The translations under genes and the position numbers were made by a program. DNA of 7,330 nucleotides from the NCBI GenBank assembly GCA_002399265.1, contig DHDG01000063.1, positions 78,144-85,473 of the forward strand. The letters are read 5' to 3'. How positions within the stretch are numbered: the stretch's first letter is position 1; every line of letters begins with the position of its first letter. Under the pieces are notes generated by a model. The model made no database searches. It was not told the DNA's origin and saw only the letters and a program-made list of their open reading frames with translations. Shown here one piece after another: positions 1-5,734 of the stretch. This DNA comes from Firmicutes bacterium UBA4882 (lineage in GTDB: Bacteria; Bacillota; UBA4882).

Positions 1-57
1 ATGCCCCTTTTCTTTTAATTAGGGGTTGGTTTGCATTGCTAGATCAGCTTTGCTAGA

Positions 58-603
58 CTAACAGATGACTTTGGTGCTACTACAAGAGCACTTGTGGTCT
101 TTCCCAAGGACTAACATACGGGAGGGAATGACATCGGTCACTACATCAATTTGAGTCCATTCAGACACTTTGACAAGGACATGAGCGACTACTTTTTGGC
201 GTAGAACTGCCAAATGGCCGTTATTGTTGTCATCATCAGGCACATTGGTGACAGGGATGAGTTGGAAGTCAGTCTCAACATCAATTAAATGGTTTTGAAC
301 TTCAATGTAATCACTGGGTCTAACTCCCGGAATTTCCACTGTGACCATAAATGGAATATCCTCTGCCATATGACGTACGAAATTATTGCTATCAACAAAG
401 AAGATCTGTTTATGGATGGTGCCTTGTTTCACCACTTTGTTATGAAAAACATGATCTTCAGTCGGGCCAAGGGTGGCGTCGATTTTGTCAATTTTGATGG
501 CATCAATGTATACTTCATTTTCTACGACAACCTGAGCTATGCCTTCGCCTACTACTTTCAAGGTTTTGAGGCGTTCGGTTTTCACCGTAAAATCATCGCG
601 CAT
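58..603 (-). CDS. DUF3794 (SPOCS) domain protein, probably spore-associated
   Basis: The 181-residue product reads as one DUF3794/SPOCS domain, the module found in SipL and many clostridial spore coat or cortex proteins. Family-like stretches are LKVVGEGIAQVVVENEV (residues 15-31), the repeated hydrophobic/acidic IKIDKIDATL segment (37-46), KVVKQGTIHKQIFFV (56-70), VRHMAEDIPF (76-85) and LRQKVVAHVLVKV (134-146). An acidic, Asn-rich linker, DDDNNNG (123-129), interrupts the domain, and the tail is Cys-rich (CSCSSTKVIC, 172-181). There is no signal peptide, membrane segment or LysM domain, so it is shorter than SipL. The ATG at 603 was chosen, but a GTG at 624 in the same frame is possible: an AGGGGGTG run at 622-629 (minus strand) overlaps it and is too far from the ATG to be its normal ribosome binding site. 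The gene is divergent from deoD and appears monocistronic here. The family assignment is good; the precise role is unknown. Confidence 0.85.
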   Translation of the reverse strand: MRDDFTVKTERLKTLKVVGEGIAQVVVENEVYIDAIKIDKIDATLGPTEDHVFHNKVVKQGTIHKQIFFVDSNNFVRHMAEDIPFMVTVEIPGVRPSDYIEVQNHLIDVETDFQLIPVTNVPDDDNNNGHLAVLRQKVVAHVLVKVSEWTQIDVVTDVIPSRMLVLGKDHKCSCSSTKVIC

Positions 604-699
604 TAAGTTGCCCGTTATCAGCACCCCCTGATTTGAACTGCGGAAAGCTCAAAAGCTTATCCTTTCGCATCATATTATGTGGGACAACTAAATTTGATC

Positions 700-714
700 C
701 GTTCTTTCAGAACG
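700..714. repeat. Short perfect inverted repeat between the divergent genes
   Basis: Perfect 6-bp arms CGTTCT (700-705) and AGAACG (709-714) flank a 3-base centre, TTC. The dyad lies between the divergent DUF3794 gene and deoD, so it could be an operator or a small hairpin. No T-tract follows on the plus strand, so a terminator reading deoD-ward is unlikely. It does not match the CGAAC-N4-GTTCG type of LexA box, because the half-sites have the opposite order. Its function is unknown. Confidence 0.35.
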
Positions 715-746
715 ATTTGCGTTGGAGGGGACAGTGGACTAAGAGG

Positions 747-760
747 TAAAATCATATAAT
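747..760 (+). promoter_or_regulatory. Weak candidate -10 region for deoD
   Basis: A perfect TATAAT lies at 755-760, about 74 bases before the deoD start, with an overlapping TAAAAT at 747-752. No convincing -35 hexamer is at the expected spacing: 732-737 reads CAGTGG. It is plausible as an A/T-rich -10 element for deoD, but the call rests on one hexamer and may be chance. Confidence 0.3.
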
Positions 761-833
761 TGGTTGAAAAGTATAAAGGTGTGATAGAGGCGTACATCGG
801 ATGATGATTAATGCTTGAAGGGAGAAATGTTCA

Positions 834-1535
834 ATGAGTATCCATATTGCAGCCAAACCGGGGGAAATTGCTGAAACCATCCTGCTTCCCGGCGATCCGC
901 TGCGGGCTAAGATGATTGCGGAGACCTTCCTTGAGAACCCATTCTGTTATAATGAAGTCCGCGGAATGTACGGTTTTACCGGCACATACAAAGGTAAACG
1001 CGTTTCAGTGCAGGGGACAGGGATGGGAATGCCCTCAATCTCGATCTATGCGAACGAGCTGATTTCCAGCTATGGCGTGAAAAACCTGATTCGAGTGGGA
1101 ACATGCGGTGCCATGCAGCCTGATTTGGGGCTGCGTGATGTAATTCTGGCGATGAGCGCTTCAACCGGCTCAAATATGAACCGGTTACGTTTTAAAGGTA
1201 TGGATTATGCGCCAACTGCCAACTTCGAGCTGTTGCGCCGCGCCTATGAAGCAGCCGTGCGAAAAGGCATTCCGGTCAAGGTAGGCTCGATTCTGTCGCA
1301 CGATGTGTTTTACGATGAAGATCCGGATGCCTGGAAAATGTGGGCCGCGTTCGGGACTCTGGCAGTCGAGATGGAAGCCGCTGAGCTTTACACCCTGGCA
1401 GCCAAGTTTGGCGTGCGTGCTTTGGCGGTCCTGACCGTCAGCGACAGCATGGTCACCAAACAACTCACCTCTGCTGAGGAACGGCAAAAGTCCTTCACCA
1501 ACATGGTCGAGATCGCCCTGGAAGCAGCCGAATAA
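834..1535 (+). CDS. deoD: Purine nucleoside phosphorylase, DeoD type
   Basis: This cytosolic enzyme of purine salvage cleaves purine (deoxy)ribonucleosides with phosphate, giving free base and (deoxy)ribose 1-phosphate. At 233 residues it matches the usual length of the hexameric bacterial DeoD family. Nearly every known active-site position is visible: His4 (given by the neighbouring subunit), Gly20 and Arg24 in LLPGDPLRAK, Arg43 in VRGMYGFTG, Arg87 and Thr90 in IRVGTCG, Phe159, the Glu179-Met180-Glu181 triad in VEMEAA, and the catalytic pair Asp204 (TVSDS) and Arg217 (EERQ). The ATG at 834 is fixed by AAGGGAGA at 818-825, 8 bases upstream, and by the conserved N-terminus. It stands alone, between a divergent DUF3794 gene and a palindrome-containing gap before the pan operon, so nothing links it to its neighbours. 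There is no sign of damage. Confidence 0.97.
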   Translation: MSIHIAAKPGEIAETILLPGDPLRAKMIAETFLENPFCYNEVRGMYGFTGTYKGKRVSVQGTGMGMPSISIYANELISSYGVKNLIRVGTCGAMQPDLGLRDVILAMSASTGSNMNRLRFKGMDYAPTANFELLRRAYEAAVRKGIPVKVGSILSHDVFYDEDPDAWKMWAAFGTLAVEMEAAELYTLAAKFGVRALAVLTVSDSMVTKQLTSAEERQKSFTNMVEIALEAAE

Positions 1536-1550
1536 ACGCTTGATCCTTTT

Positions 1551-1564
1551 GTCCGTTGTCCGTT
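1551..1564 (+). repeat. Tandem heptamer GTCCGTT x2
   Basis: Two exact adjacent copies of GTCCGTT (1551-1557, 1558-1564) run into GGGGAC (1565-1570), 15 bases after the deoD stop codon. Together with the palindrome at 1589-1622, which also contains GGGGACAGTCCC, this looks like one end of an extragenic palindromic (REP-like) repeat unit rather than coding DNA. Confidence 0.5.
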
Positions 1565-1588
1565 GGGGACTGGTTTACTTAGGCCATT

Positions 1589-1625
1589 ATGACCCAATTG
1601 GGGACAGTCCCAATTGGGTCATTTT
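1589..1625 (+). terminator. Long perfect palindrome, probable deoD terminator or REP-like element
   Basis: Two perfectly complementary 14-base arms, ATGACCCAATTGGG (1589-1602) and CCCAATTGGGTCAT (1609-1622), flank the loop GACAGT. Each arm holds the self-complementary CCCAATTGGG, so the element is a palindrome of palindromes. A short T run (TTTT, 1622-1625, then C) follows. It lies 53 bases after the deoD stop and just before the pan promoter, so termination of deoD transcription is the simplest role. The T-tract is short and the symmetry unusually high, so a mobile REP-type repeat acting secondarily as a terminator is equally possible. Confidence 0.6.
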
Positions 1626-1628
1626 CAA

Positions 1629-1657
1629 TTGCATTTCAGGCGAACTTGGGCTATAAT
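1629..1657 (+). promoter_or_regulatory. Sigma-A-type promoter of the pan-coa operon
   Basis: TTGCAT (1629-1634) is separated by exactly 17 bases from a perfect TATAAT (1652-1657), which puts the transcription start near 1664. It follows the palindrome by six bases and is the only good promoter between deoD and panG. It would give a 5' leader of about 160 nt, unusually long for a simple operon and consistent with the attenuator-like structure downstream. Confidence 0.75.
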
Positions 1658-1689
1658 TTCCTTGGCTGTGGGCGAAAATCTGCTTTGAT

Positions 1690-1805
1690 CCTTTGTGACA
1701 GAGACAGGTATATCCGGTTTAATTGTGAAATATGTCCTTTTCATCTGTCAAAGGGCCTTGCTGTGCCTTTGAGCAGCTACGCAGATGAAAGGGACTTTTG
1801 TTTTT
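1690..1805 (+). promoter_or_regulatory. Candidate attenuator/riboswitch leader of the pan-coa operon
   Basis: The leader can form two mutually exclusive structures. In the first, CCTTTG-TG-ACAGA (1690-1702, with a 2-base bulge) pairs with TCTGTCAAAGG (1744-1754), an 11-bp helix; inside it GACA (1703-1706) can pair with TGTC (1733-1736). In the second, bases 1734-1747 pair with 1782-1795 as an intrinsic terminator that consumes the same 1744-1747 bases, while TCAAAGG (1748-1754) pairs with CCTTTGA (1766-1772). This is the layout of an antiterminator/terminator switch. Such switches at vitamin operons commonly sense a product, and a 'pan motif' RNA is known upstream of panBCD in some Bacillota. 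I cannot confirm from memory that this sequence fits that motif. No T-box (GGTGG-ACCGCG type) sequence or obvious leader peptide is seen. Confidence 0.6.
1734..1805 (+). terminator. Intrinsic terminator immediately upstream of panG
   Basis: A 14-bp stem (1734-1747 with 1782-1795; all Watson-Crick except one G-U at 1738/1791) is capped by an inner 7-bp stem (TCAAAGG 1748-1754 with CCTTTGA 1766-1772) and followed directly by TTTTGTTTTT (1796-1805). The T-tract ends 5 bases before the GAGGTG ribosome binding site of the first operon gene. Since it sits between promoter and first gene, it is regulatory rather than an end-of-operon terminator. Confidence 0.7.
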
Positions 1806-1822
1806 ATGCTGAGGTGATGCTT

Positions 1823-2707
1823 TTGGAAATAGGATTCATCGGCGCTGGGAAAGTCGGGAAAGCTCTCGGGCTTTATTTTGAGCGCCATGGCCTGAAAATT
1901 GCGGGTTATTACAGCAAGACGGCAAAGTCGGCACAGGAAGCAGCGCTGCTTACAGCGTCTACGAAATTTGCCAGTATTAGAGACATAGCCGATTCCAGCA
2001 GCATCATTTTTATTGCTGTGCCGGACCAGGTTTTGGAGATAATTGACTGCGAGGCTGTAGCCTTAATCAATGATCATAGCATCAGTAAAGAAAAGACGTG
2101 GATCCACGTCAGCGGTGCGCACCCGTCGGATATCCTTACAGGACTGAAGTCGGCAGGATGCGCGGTTGGCAGCGTACACCCGCTTCAGAGCTTTGGTGAA
2201 CCGTCTAACAGTGCTGAACAGCTCGAAAAAGTATGGTTTACGATTGAAGGAACGGAAAAGGCAGTTCAGGCTGCCCAAACTATTCTGGATCAAACGGGCG
2301 GAAAATACAGCTTGATTGAGGCTGAAAACAAGCCCTTGTATCATACGGGAGCATGTGTGATTTCAAATTTCCTGGTAACGCTACTGGAAAGCGGTATCCA
2401 ACTTTTCGCAGCGGCTGGCATGCAAAGAGAAGATATTATGCCAGCAATCGAGCCGCTCATTAAAACGACACTCTCCAACGTTCGAGAAAAGGGTACGATT
2501 GAGGCTCTTACTGGTCCAATCGTCCGCGGAGACTTCAATACAATAAATGATCATTTGCAGGCCCTTGCGGCGCAGCTCCCATGCGAGCTGGACTTATATA
2601 AATCGATGGCGCTTAAAACAGTCCGGATGCTTGAGAACAAAAGGCTGACACCCGAACAAGCTGCAAAAATTGTACAGATTCTGGAGGAAACATCGCATGC
2701 CGGATAA
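1823..2707 (+). CDS. panG: Rossmann-fold/DUF2520 protein, probable PanG-type ketopantoate reductase
   Basis: The 294-residue product has an N-terminal NAD(P)-binding fold with GFIGAGKVGKALG (residues 4-16) and a second-strand IAGYYSK (26-32), then IIFIAVPDQVL (61-71). The DUF2520 C-terminal half shows SGAHPSDIL (97-105), GSVHPLQSF (116-124), the helix YHTGACVISNFLVTL (173-187) and LTGPIVRGD (229-237). Proteins of this family next to panBCD have been described as PanG, an alternative ketopantoate reductase that replaces PanE; the symbol is given on family and context, not proof. The TTG at 1823 is chosen because GAGGTG (1811-1816) then has a 6-base spacer; the ATG at 1817 would abut the ribosome binding site. 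The frame is open upstream to 1589, but that part is the palindrome, promoter and attenuator. The gene overlaps panB by 11 bases, which indicates translational coupling. Confidence 0.82.
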   Translation: MEIGFIGAGKVGKALGLYFERHGLKIAGYYSKTAKSAQEAALLTASTKFASIRDIADSSSIIFIAVPDQVLEIIDCEAVALINDHSISKEKTWIHVSGAHPSDILTGLKSAGCAVGSVHPLQSFGEPSNSAEQLEKVWFTIEGTEKAVQAAQTILDQTGGKYSLIEAENKPLYHTGACVISNFLVTLLESGIQLFAAAGMQREDIMPAIEPLIKTTLSNVREKGTIEALTGPIVRGDFNTINDHLQALAAQLPCELDLYKSMALKTVRMLENKRLTPEQAAKIVQILEETSHAG

Positions 2708-3551
2708 ATTTACAACACAATCATTTTTAGCTGCCAAGAAAAACAACAGGAAAATCACGATGCTCACCGGCTATGATTACTCAATGGCACAAATCATGGA
2801 CAGTTGCGGTGTTGATGCGATCCTTGTCGGGGACTCGCTCGGTATGGTGGTGCAGGGCAGGGACTCGACCGTAGAGGTCACTATTGACGAAATGCTTTAT
2901 CATTGCAAATGCGTGGCCAGAGGTGCCAAAAACGCCATGCTTGTCGGAGATATGCCCTTTCTCACCTATCACATCAATGATGGTGAGGCAGTACGGAATG
3001 CCGGTCGTTTCATACAGGAAGCTGGAATGAACGCCGTAAAGCTCGAAGGCGGCAAAAGCATGGCGGATACAATTAAAGCCATTGTCAGAGCCCAAATTCC
3101 TGTGATGGGTCATATCGGCCTTACGCCGCAGTCTATCAATGTTTTCGGCGGCTTTAAGGTACAGGGCAAGGAGGAGCGCACGGCGAAAGCTCTGATCGAG
3201 GACGCGCTGGCTGTTGAGGATGCGGGCGCTTTTGCCGTTGTTCTTGAAGCTGTACCTGAAGCCTTGGCGCGCATTATCACAGAAAAGGTCAGCATACCGA
3301 CAATTGGCATCGGGGCAGGCAGATACTGCGATGGTCAAGTGCTCGTCGTGAATGATCTTTTAGGATTGTATTCCGGCTTCACCCCGAAGTTCGTCAAGAA
3401 GTACGCCGACTTAAAGAGCACGATCACGGATGCGATCAACGGATATATCAGCGACGTCAGGACACAGCAGTTCCCGGAAAAACAGCACACCTACCCGATG
3501 AGTGACGCCGTCTTAGAAAAACTAGTTGATCCATTTGAGAAGGAGAAATAA
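2697..3551 (+). CDS. panB: 3-methyl-2-oxobutanoate hydroxymethyltransferase (ketopantoate synthase)
   Basis: PanB transfers a hydroxymethyl group from 5,10-methylenetetrahydrofolate to alpha-ketoisovalerate, giving ketopantoate, the first committed step to pantothenate in the cytosol. The 284-residue (beta/alpha)8 protein carries the expected signatures: TGYDYSMA (24-31), LVGDSLGM (43-50) with metal ligand Asp46, Asp85 in VGDMPF, Lys115 and Glu117 in VKLEGG, GHIGLTPQS (138-146), FGGFKVQG (150-157), the catalytic Glu184 in VVLEAVP, and IGIGAG (203-208). The ATG at 2697 is fixed by GGAGGA (2683-2688), 8 bases upstream and inside the end of panG, and by family length; an in-frame ATG at 2670 would add nine residues the family lacks and has no ribosome binding site. 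PanC follows after 3 bases. Confidence 0.97.
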   Translation: MPDKFTTQSFLAAKKNNRKITMLTGYDYSMAQIMDSCGVDAILVGDSLGMVVQGRDSTVEVTIDEMLYHCKCVARGAKNAMLVGDMPFLTYHINDGEAVRNAGRFIQEAGMNAVKLEGGKSMADTIKAIVRAQIPVMGHIGLTPQSINVFGGFKVQGKEERTAKALIEDALAVEDAGAFAVVLEAVPEALARIITEKVSIPTIGIGAGRYCDGQVLVVNDLLGLYSGFTPKFVKKYADLKSTITDAINGYISDVRTQQFPEKQHTYPMSDAVLEKLVDPFEKEK

Positions 3552-3554
3552 CGA

Positions 3555-4418
3555 GTGAGTATTGTTAAGACCGTTGCCGAAATAGAAGCTTGGTTCAGTA
3601 GTAAAGACCGTCGAAACAAAACACTGGGTTTTGTGCCGACCATGGGATTCCTGCATGGAGGCCATTTGTCGCTGATCAAAGCAGCCAAAGCTCAAAACGA
3701 TCTGGTCGTGGTGAGCGTGTTTGTTAATCCGACACAATTTGCTCCTGGCGAAGATTATGAGAGTTATCCGAGAGATATTGACCGTGATTATCAGCTGGCA
3801 CGTGAGGCCGGTGCTGATGTCGTTTTCAATCCTAACGTAGACGAAATCTATATCCCAGGCGCATCCACGGCGGTGGAAGTGACTGGGGATATCACGAAAA
3901 AGCTCTGCGGGGCATCACGGCCGACGCATTTTAAAGGCGTAACAACGGTGGTCAATATCTTGTTTAACATTGTCAAGCCGGACAGGGCGTACTTTGGTCA
4001 AAAAGATGCCCAGCAGGCGCTCGTTATCAAAAGAATGGTCCGGGACCTCCATATGCCAGTCGAGGTGGTGGTTTGCCCGATCGTCAGGGAGGTGGACGGT
4101 CTAGCCATGAGCTCCAGAAATGTATATCTGAGCTCTGATGAGCGGCAACAGGCGACATGCCTCAACGAGGCGCTTCAAAAGGCAGCGGATTATCTTGGAT
4201 CAGGAGCGGATGACTGCGGCAGCGTTGCGCAATTGATCAAAATAATAGAAGGCCATATACAACGTCAGGACCTCGCCGCCATTGACTATGTCCTGATTCT
4301 GGATGGAGAAACACTTGATGACATCGAGCTTATTGAGCCCGGGAAGAGCGCACTGGCCGCTGTGGCTGTGAAATTCGGAAAAACAAGATTGATCGATAAT
4401 AGAGTGTTAGCAATATGA
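3555..4418 (+). CDS. panC: Pantothenate synthetase (pantoate--beta-alanine ligase)
   Basis: PanC condenses pantoate with beta-alanine through a pantoyl-adenylate, using ATP, and finishes pantothenate. The 287-residue length is normal for the family. Motifs in order: FVPTMGFLHGGHLSLI (26-41), with the HIGH-like His34 and His37 that bind ATP; VFVNPTQF (55-62), the pantoate loop; THFKGVTTVV (124-133); FGQKDAQQ (147-154); and the KMSKS-like MSSRN (185-189). The C-terminal domain ends with the family-typical TRLIDNRVL. Translation starts at GTG 3555, three bases after the panB stop, with AAGGAGAA (3540-3547) as the ribosome binding site inside panB. All key residues are present. The protein's last codons run into a 9-base tandem repeat that begins at the stop codon. 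Confidence 0.97.
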   Translation: MSIVKTVAEIEAWFSSKDRRNKTLGFVPTMGFLHGGHLSLIKAAKAQNDLVVVSVFVNPTQFAPGEDYESYPRDIDRDYQLAREAGADVVFNPNVDEIYIPGASTAVEVTGDITKKLCGASRPTHFKGVTTVVNILFNIVKPDRAYFGQKDAQQALVIKRMVRDLHMPVEVVVCPIVREVDGLAMSSRNVYLSSDERQQATCLNEALQKAADYLGSGADDCGSVAQLIKIIEGHIQRQDLAAIDYVLILDGETLDDIELIEPGKSALAAVAVKFGKTRLIDNRVLAI

Positions 4419-4433
4419 ACTGAATGAACTGAA
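4416..4433 (+). repeat. Tandem 9-mer TGAACTGAA x2 at the panC stop
   Basis: Two exact copies of TGAACTGAA (4416-4424, 4425-4433) start on the panC stop codon and are followed by a decayed third unit, TGACTGAAC (4434-4442). The repeat fills most of the 41-base gap between panC and panD, the longest gap within the operon, and looks like slippage expansion of spacer DNA. The tract contains several TGA triplets, so read-through would stop quickly. Confidence 0.75.
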
Positions 4434-4459
4434 TGACTGAACGAACTGGGGTTTTTAAA

Positions 4460-4843
4460 ATGCTATTAAGTATGTTCAAGAGCAAACTGCACCGCGCCAC
4501 TATTACGCAGGCGGATCTCAATTATGTTGGCAGCGTAACGATCGATCGCGAGCTGCTTGAAAAATCCGGCATTCTGCCGGGCGAAAAGGTTCAGGTCCTC
4601 AATCTAAATAACGGTGAACGGTTTGAAACATATACGATTGAAGGCGCGGCTGGCAGCGGCATTATTTGTATCAACGGTGCCGCCGCAAGGCTTGTTCAGG
4701 TAGGCGATAAGGTGATCATCATCGCTTACGCATTGATGGATGAAAATGAGGCCAAGACATTTGCGCCGACAGTGGTCGTCCTGGATGAGAAAAACAGGAT
4801 CGTCCGGATCAAGCATGAGGAGATTCATGGTACAACTGAATAG
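4460..4843 (+). CDS. panD: Aspartate 1-decarboxylase (pyruvoyl-dependent)
   Basis: PanD decarboxylates L-aspartate to beta-alanine, the second substrate of PanC. The enzyme is made as a proenzyme that self-cleaves at Gly24-Ser25, turning Ser25 into the pyruvoyl cofactor. Numbered from the ATG at 4460, the sequence keeps Gly24-Ser25 (NYVGSVTID) together with Lys9, His11, Tyr22, Arg54, Thr57, Tyr58 and Asn72 (INGAAARL) at the same numbers as in the E. coli enzyme. That exact register is the main reason for this start; an ATG at 4433 would add nine residues and lies at the edge of the repeat. The ribosome binding site is modest (GGGG at 4448-4451). The product has 127 residues against 126 in E. 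coli. Bacteria encoding this class usually rely on it as the main beta-alanine source. The coaB start follows 3 bases after the stop. Confidence 0.96.
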   Translation: MLLSMFKSKLHRATITQADLNYVGSVTIDRELLEKSGILPGEKVQVLNLNNGERFETYTIEGAAGSGIICINGAAARLVQVGDKVIIIAYALMDENEAKTFAPTVVVLDEKNRIVRIKHEEIHGTTE

Positions 4844-4846
4844 GAC

Positions 4847-5719
4847 GTGATCACAATCATACATATCATGATTACAGCTGGTGGGACCGTTGAGGCGATC
4901 GACAGCGTCAGGCAAATCAGCAATACCAGCACGGGAAGGCTGGGTGCCTGTATCTACGAGGCTTTGACGGAACATTTAGTTGCAGGAAGGGACGCGTCAG
5001 GCAGAAGCGACAAGAGCGCCAAGGGCGACTGCGGATTTATGGTGCATTATGTGGTTTCTGAAACGGCTGTAAGGCCGGAAACAAACGAAAACCTGCCAAT
5101 CGTGTTTTATCCGGTTTCGGATGTTAAGAGCGTTGAATCCGCGATTGAAACGCTTATGATCAATTGCAAAATCGATTATATGATTCACAGTATGGCGGTT
5201 TCGGACTTTACGAAAGGCTATCTCATTGAGCAGGAAGAACTGGTATGTGAGCTGGCGGAGACGCTGGGGAGAGCCTTGAATGAAAGCCCAACAGGCCTGT
5301 CAGGAGCAAAGCTGAAAGAGTATATCGGAGATGTCATTAAGAGTCCGGAACATATTCTGGACGCTTCGACCAAGGTCAGTTCGCAGGCTGAATTAATGCT
5401 TTTCTTAAAGAAGACGCCCAAGCTGATCGAAAAAATTAAAAAGCTCAGCCCGGAGTCGTTTCTGGTGGGCTTCAAGTTGCTCAAAGGCGTGTCTGAGGAG
5501 GAACTGATCCGCACCGCTGCGGAGCTGTCCGAAAAAAACGGCTGTAATCTGGTTCTGGCCAATGATATGAACAAGATCCGAAACGACCGGCATGAAGGCC
5601 TGCTGTTGAAGGGGCACCAAGTTGTCGGCAGATACCATACAAAGATGGAGATCGCCAGAGGCATTGTTCAGCACATGTTCGGGGGCGGGGGAAATTCTGC
5701 CGCGGTGGAAGCGAAATGA
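4847..5719 (+). CDS. coaB: Stand-alone phosphopantothenate--cysteine ligase
   Basis: CoaB joins 4'-phosphopantothenate to cysteine. In most bacteria it is the C-terminal half of CoaBC; here it is a separate protein, the arrangement known from streptococci and enterococci. Signatures are IMITAGGTVEAIDSVRQISN (7-26) and TSTGRLG (27-33), the nucleotide-binding start of the fold; IHSMAVSDF (113-121); KVSSQAELMLFLKKTPKLIEKIK (176-198); FLVGFKLL (205-212); and NLVLANDMNKI (234-244). At 290 residues it is clearly longer than the roughly 230 I expect. Part of the excess is a Gly/Ser/Asp/Lys-rich stretch at 45-64 and a GGGGNSAAVEAK tail. The start is uncertain: GTG 4847 lies only 1 base after AGGA, while ATG 4868 has no ribosome binding site and would trim the first beta-strand. 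Function is confident from motifs and from the adjacent coaC. Confidence 0.9.
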   Translation: MITIIHIMITAGGTVEAIDSVRQISNTSTGRLGACIYEALTEHLVAGRDASGRSDKSAKGDCGFMVHYVVSETAVRPETNENLPIVFYPVSDVKSVESAIETLMINCKIDYMIHSMAVSDFTKGYLIEQEELVCELAETLGRALNESPTGLSGAKLKEYIGDVIKSPEHILDASTKVSSQAELMLFLKKTPKLIEKIKKLSPESFLVGFKLLKGVSEEELIRTAAELSEKNGCNLVLANDMNKIRNDRHEGLLLKGHQVVGRYHTKMEIARGIVQHMFGGGGNSAAVEAK

Positions 5720-5734
5720 TGGGAGATAGTGTTC

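Noticed and set aside
4..25. CCCCT/AGGGG inverted repeat at the left end as a terminator
   Set aside because: The stem is only 5 bp with a 12-base loop, and only a broken T run follows. A TTGCTAGA direct repeat (36-43, 50-57) is nearby but also uninformative.
289..606. 105-residue plus-strand frame opposite the DUF3794 gene
   Set aside because: The minus-strand frame encodes clear SPOCS-type sequence. The plus-strand product is a Phe/Ile/Tyr-rich shadow without a ribosome binding site.
672..697. Sigma-E/K-like promoter for the DUF3794 gene on the minus strand (CATAATAT at 679-672, TCAAATT at 697-691)
   Set aside because: The hexamers resemble sporulation-sigma elements, but the 11-base spacing is too short for sigma-E and no AC pair sits at the sigma-K distance. 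It is too weak to list as a promoter.
727..735. GGGGACAGT shared with the palindrome loop at 1600-1608
   Set aside because: Nine matching bases of simple composition, with no flanking similarity. A near match also occurs inside deoD, so chance is likely.
1589..1822. 76-residue N-terminal extension of the panG-like frame
   Set aside because: The frame is open, but it covers the palindrome, the -35/-10 elements and the terminator hairpin, and the translation resembles no reductase. The Rossmann motif begins right after TTG 1823, which has a well-spaced GAGGTG.
1664..1822. T-box or amino-acid leader peptide in the pan leader
   Set aside because: No GGTGG-ACCGCG-like T-box bulge and no short ORF with runs of valine, aspartate or cysteine codons is seen, so ordinary tRNA- or ribosome-mediated attenuation is not supported.
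2781..3338. 185-residue open frame antisense to panB
   Set aside because: It lies wholly inside panB, whose motifs are unmistakable. The antisense product is rich in His/Arg/Cys without domain-like pattern.
4433..4459. Upstream ATG for panD
   Set aside because: It would add nine residues and shift the Gly24-Ser25 cleavage site and all conserved positions. It overlaps the tandem repeat and lacks a ribosome binding site.
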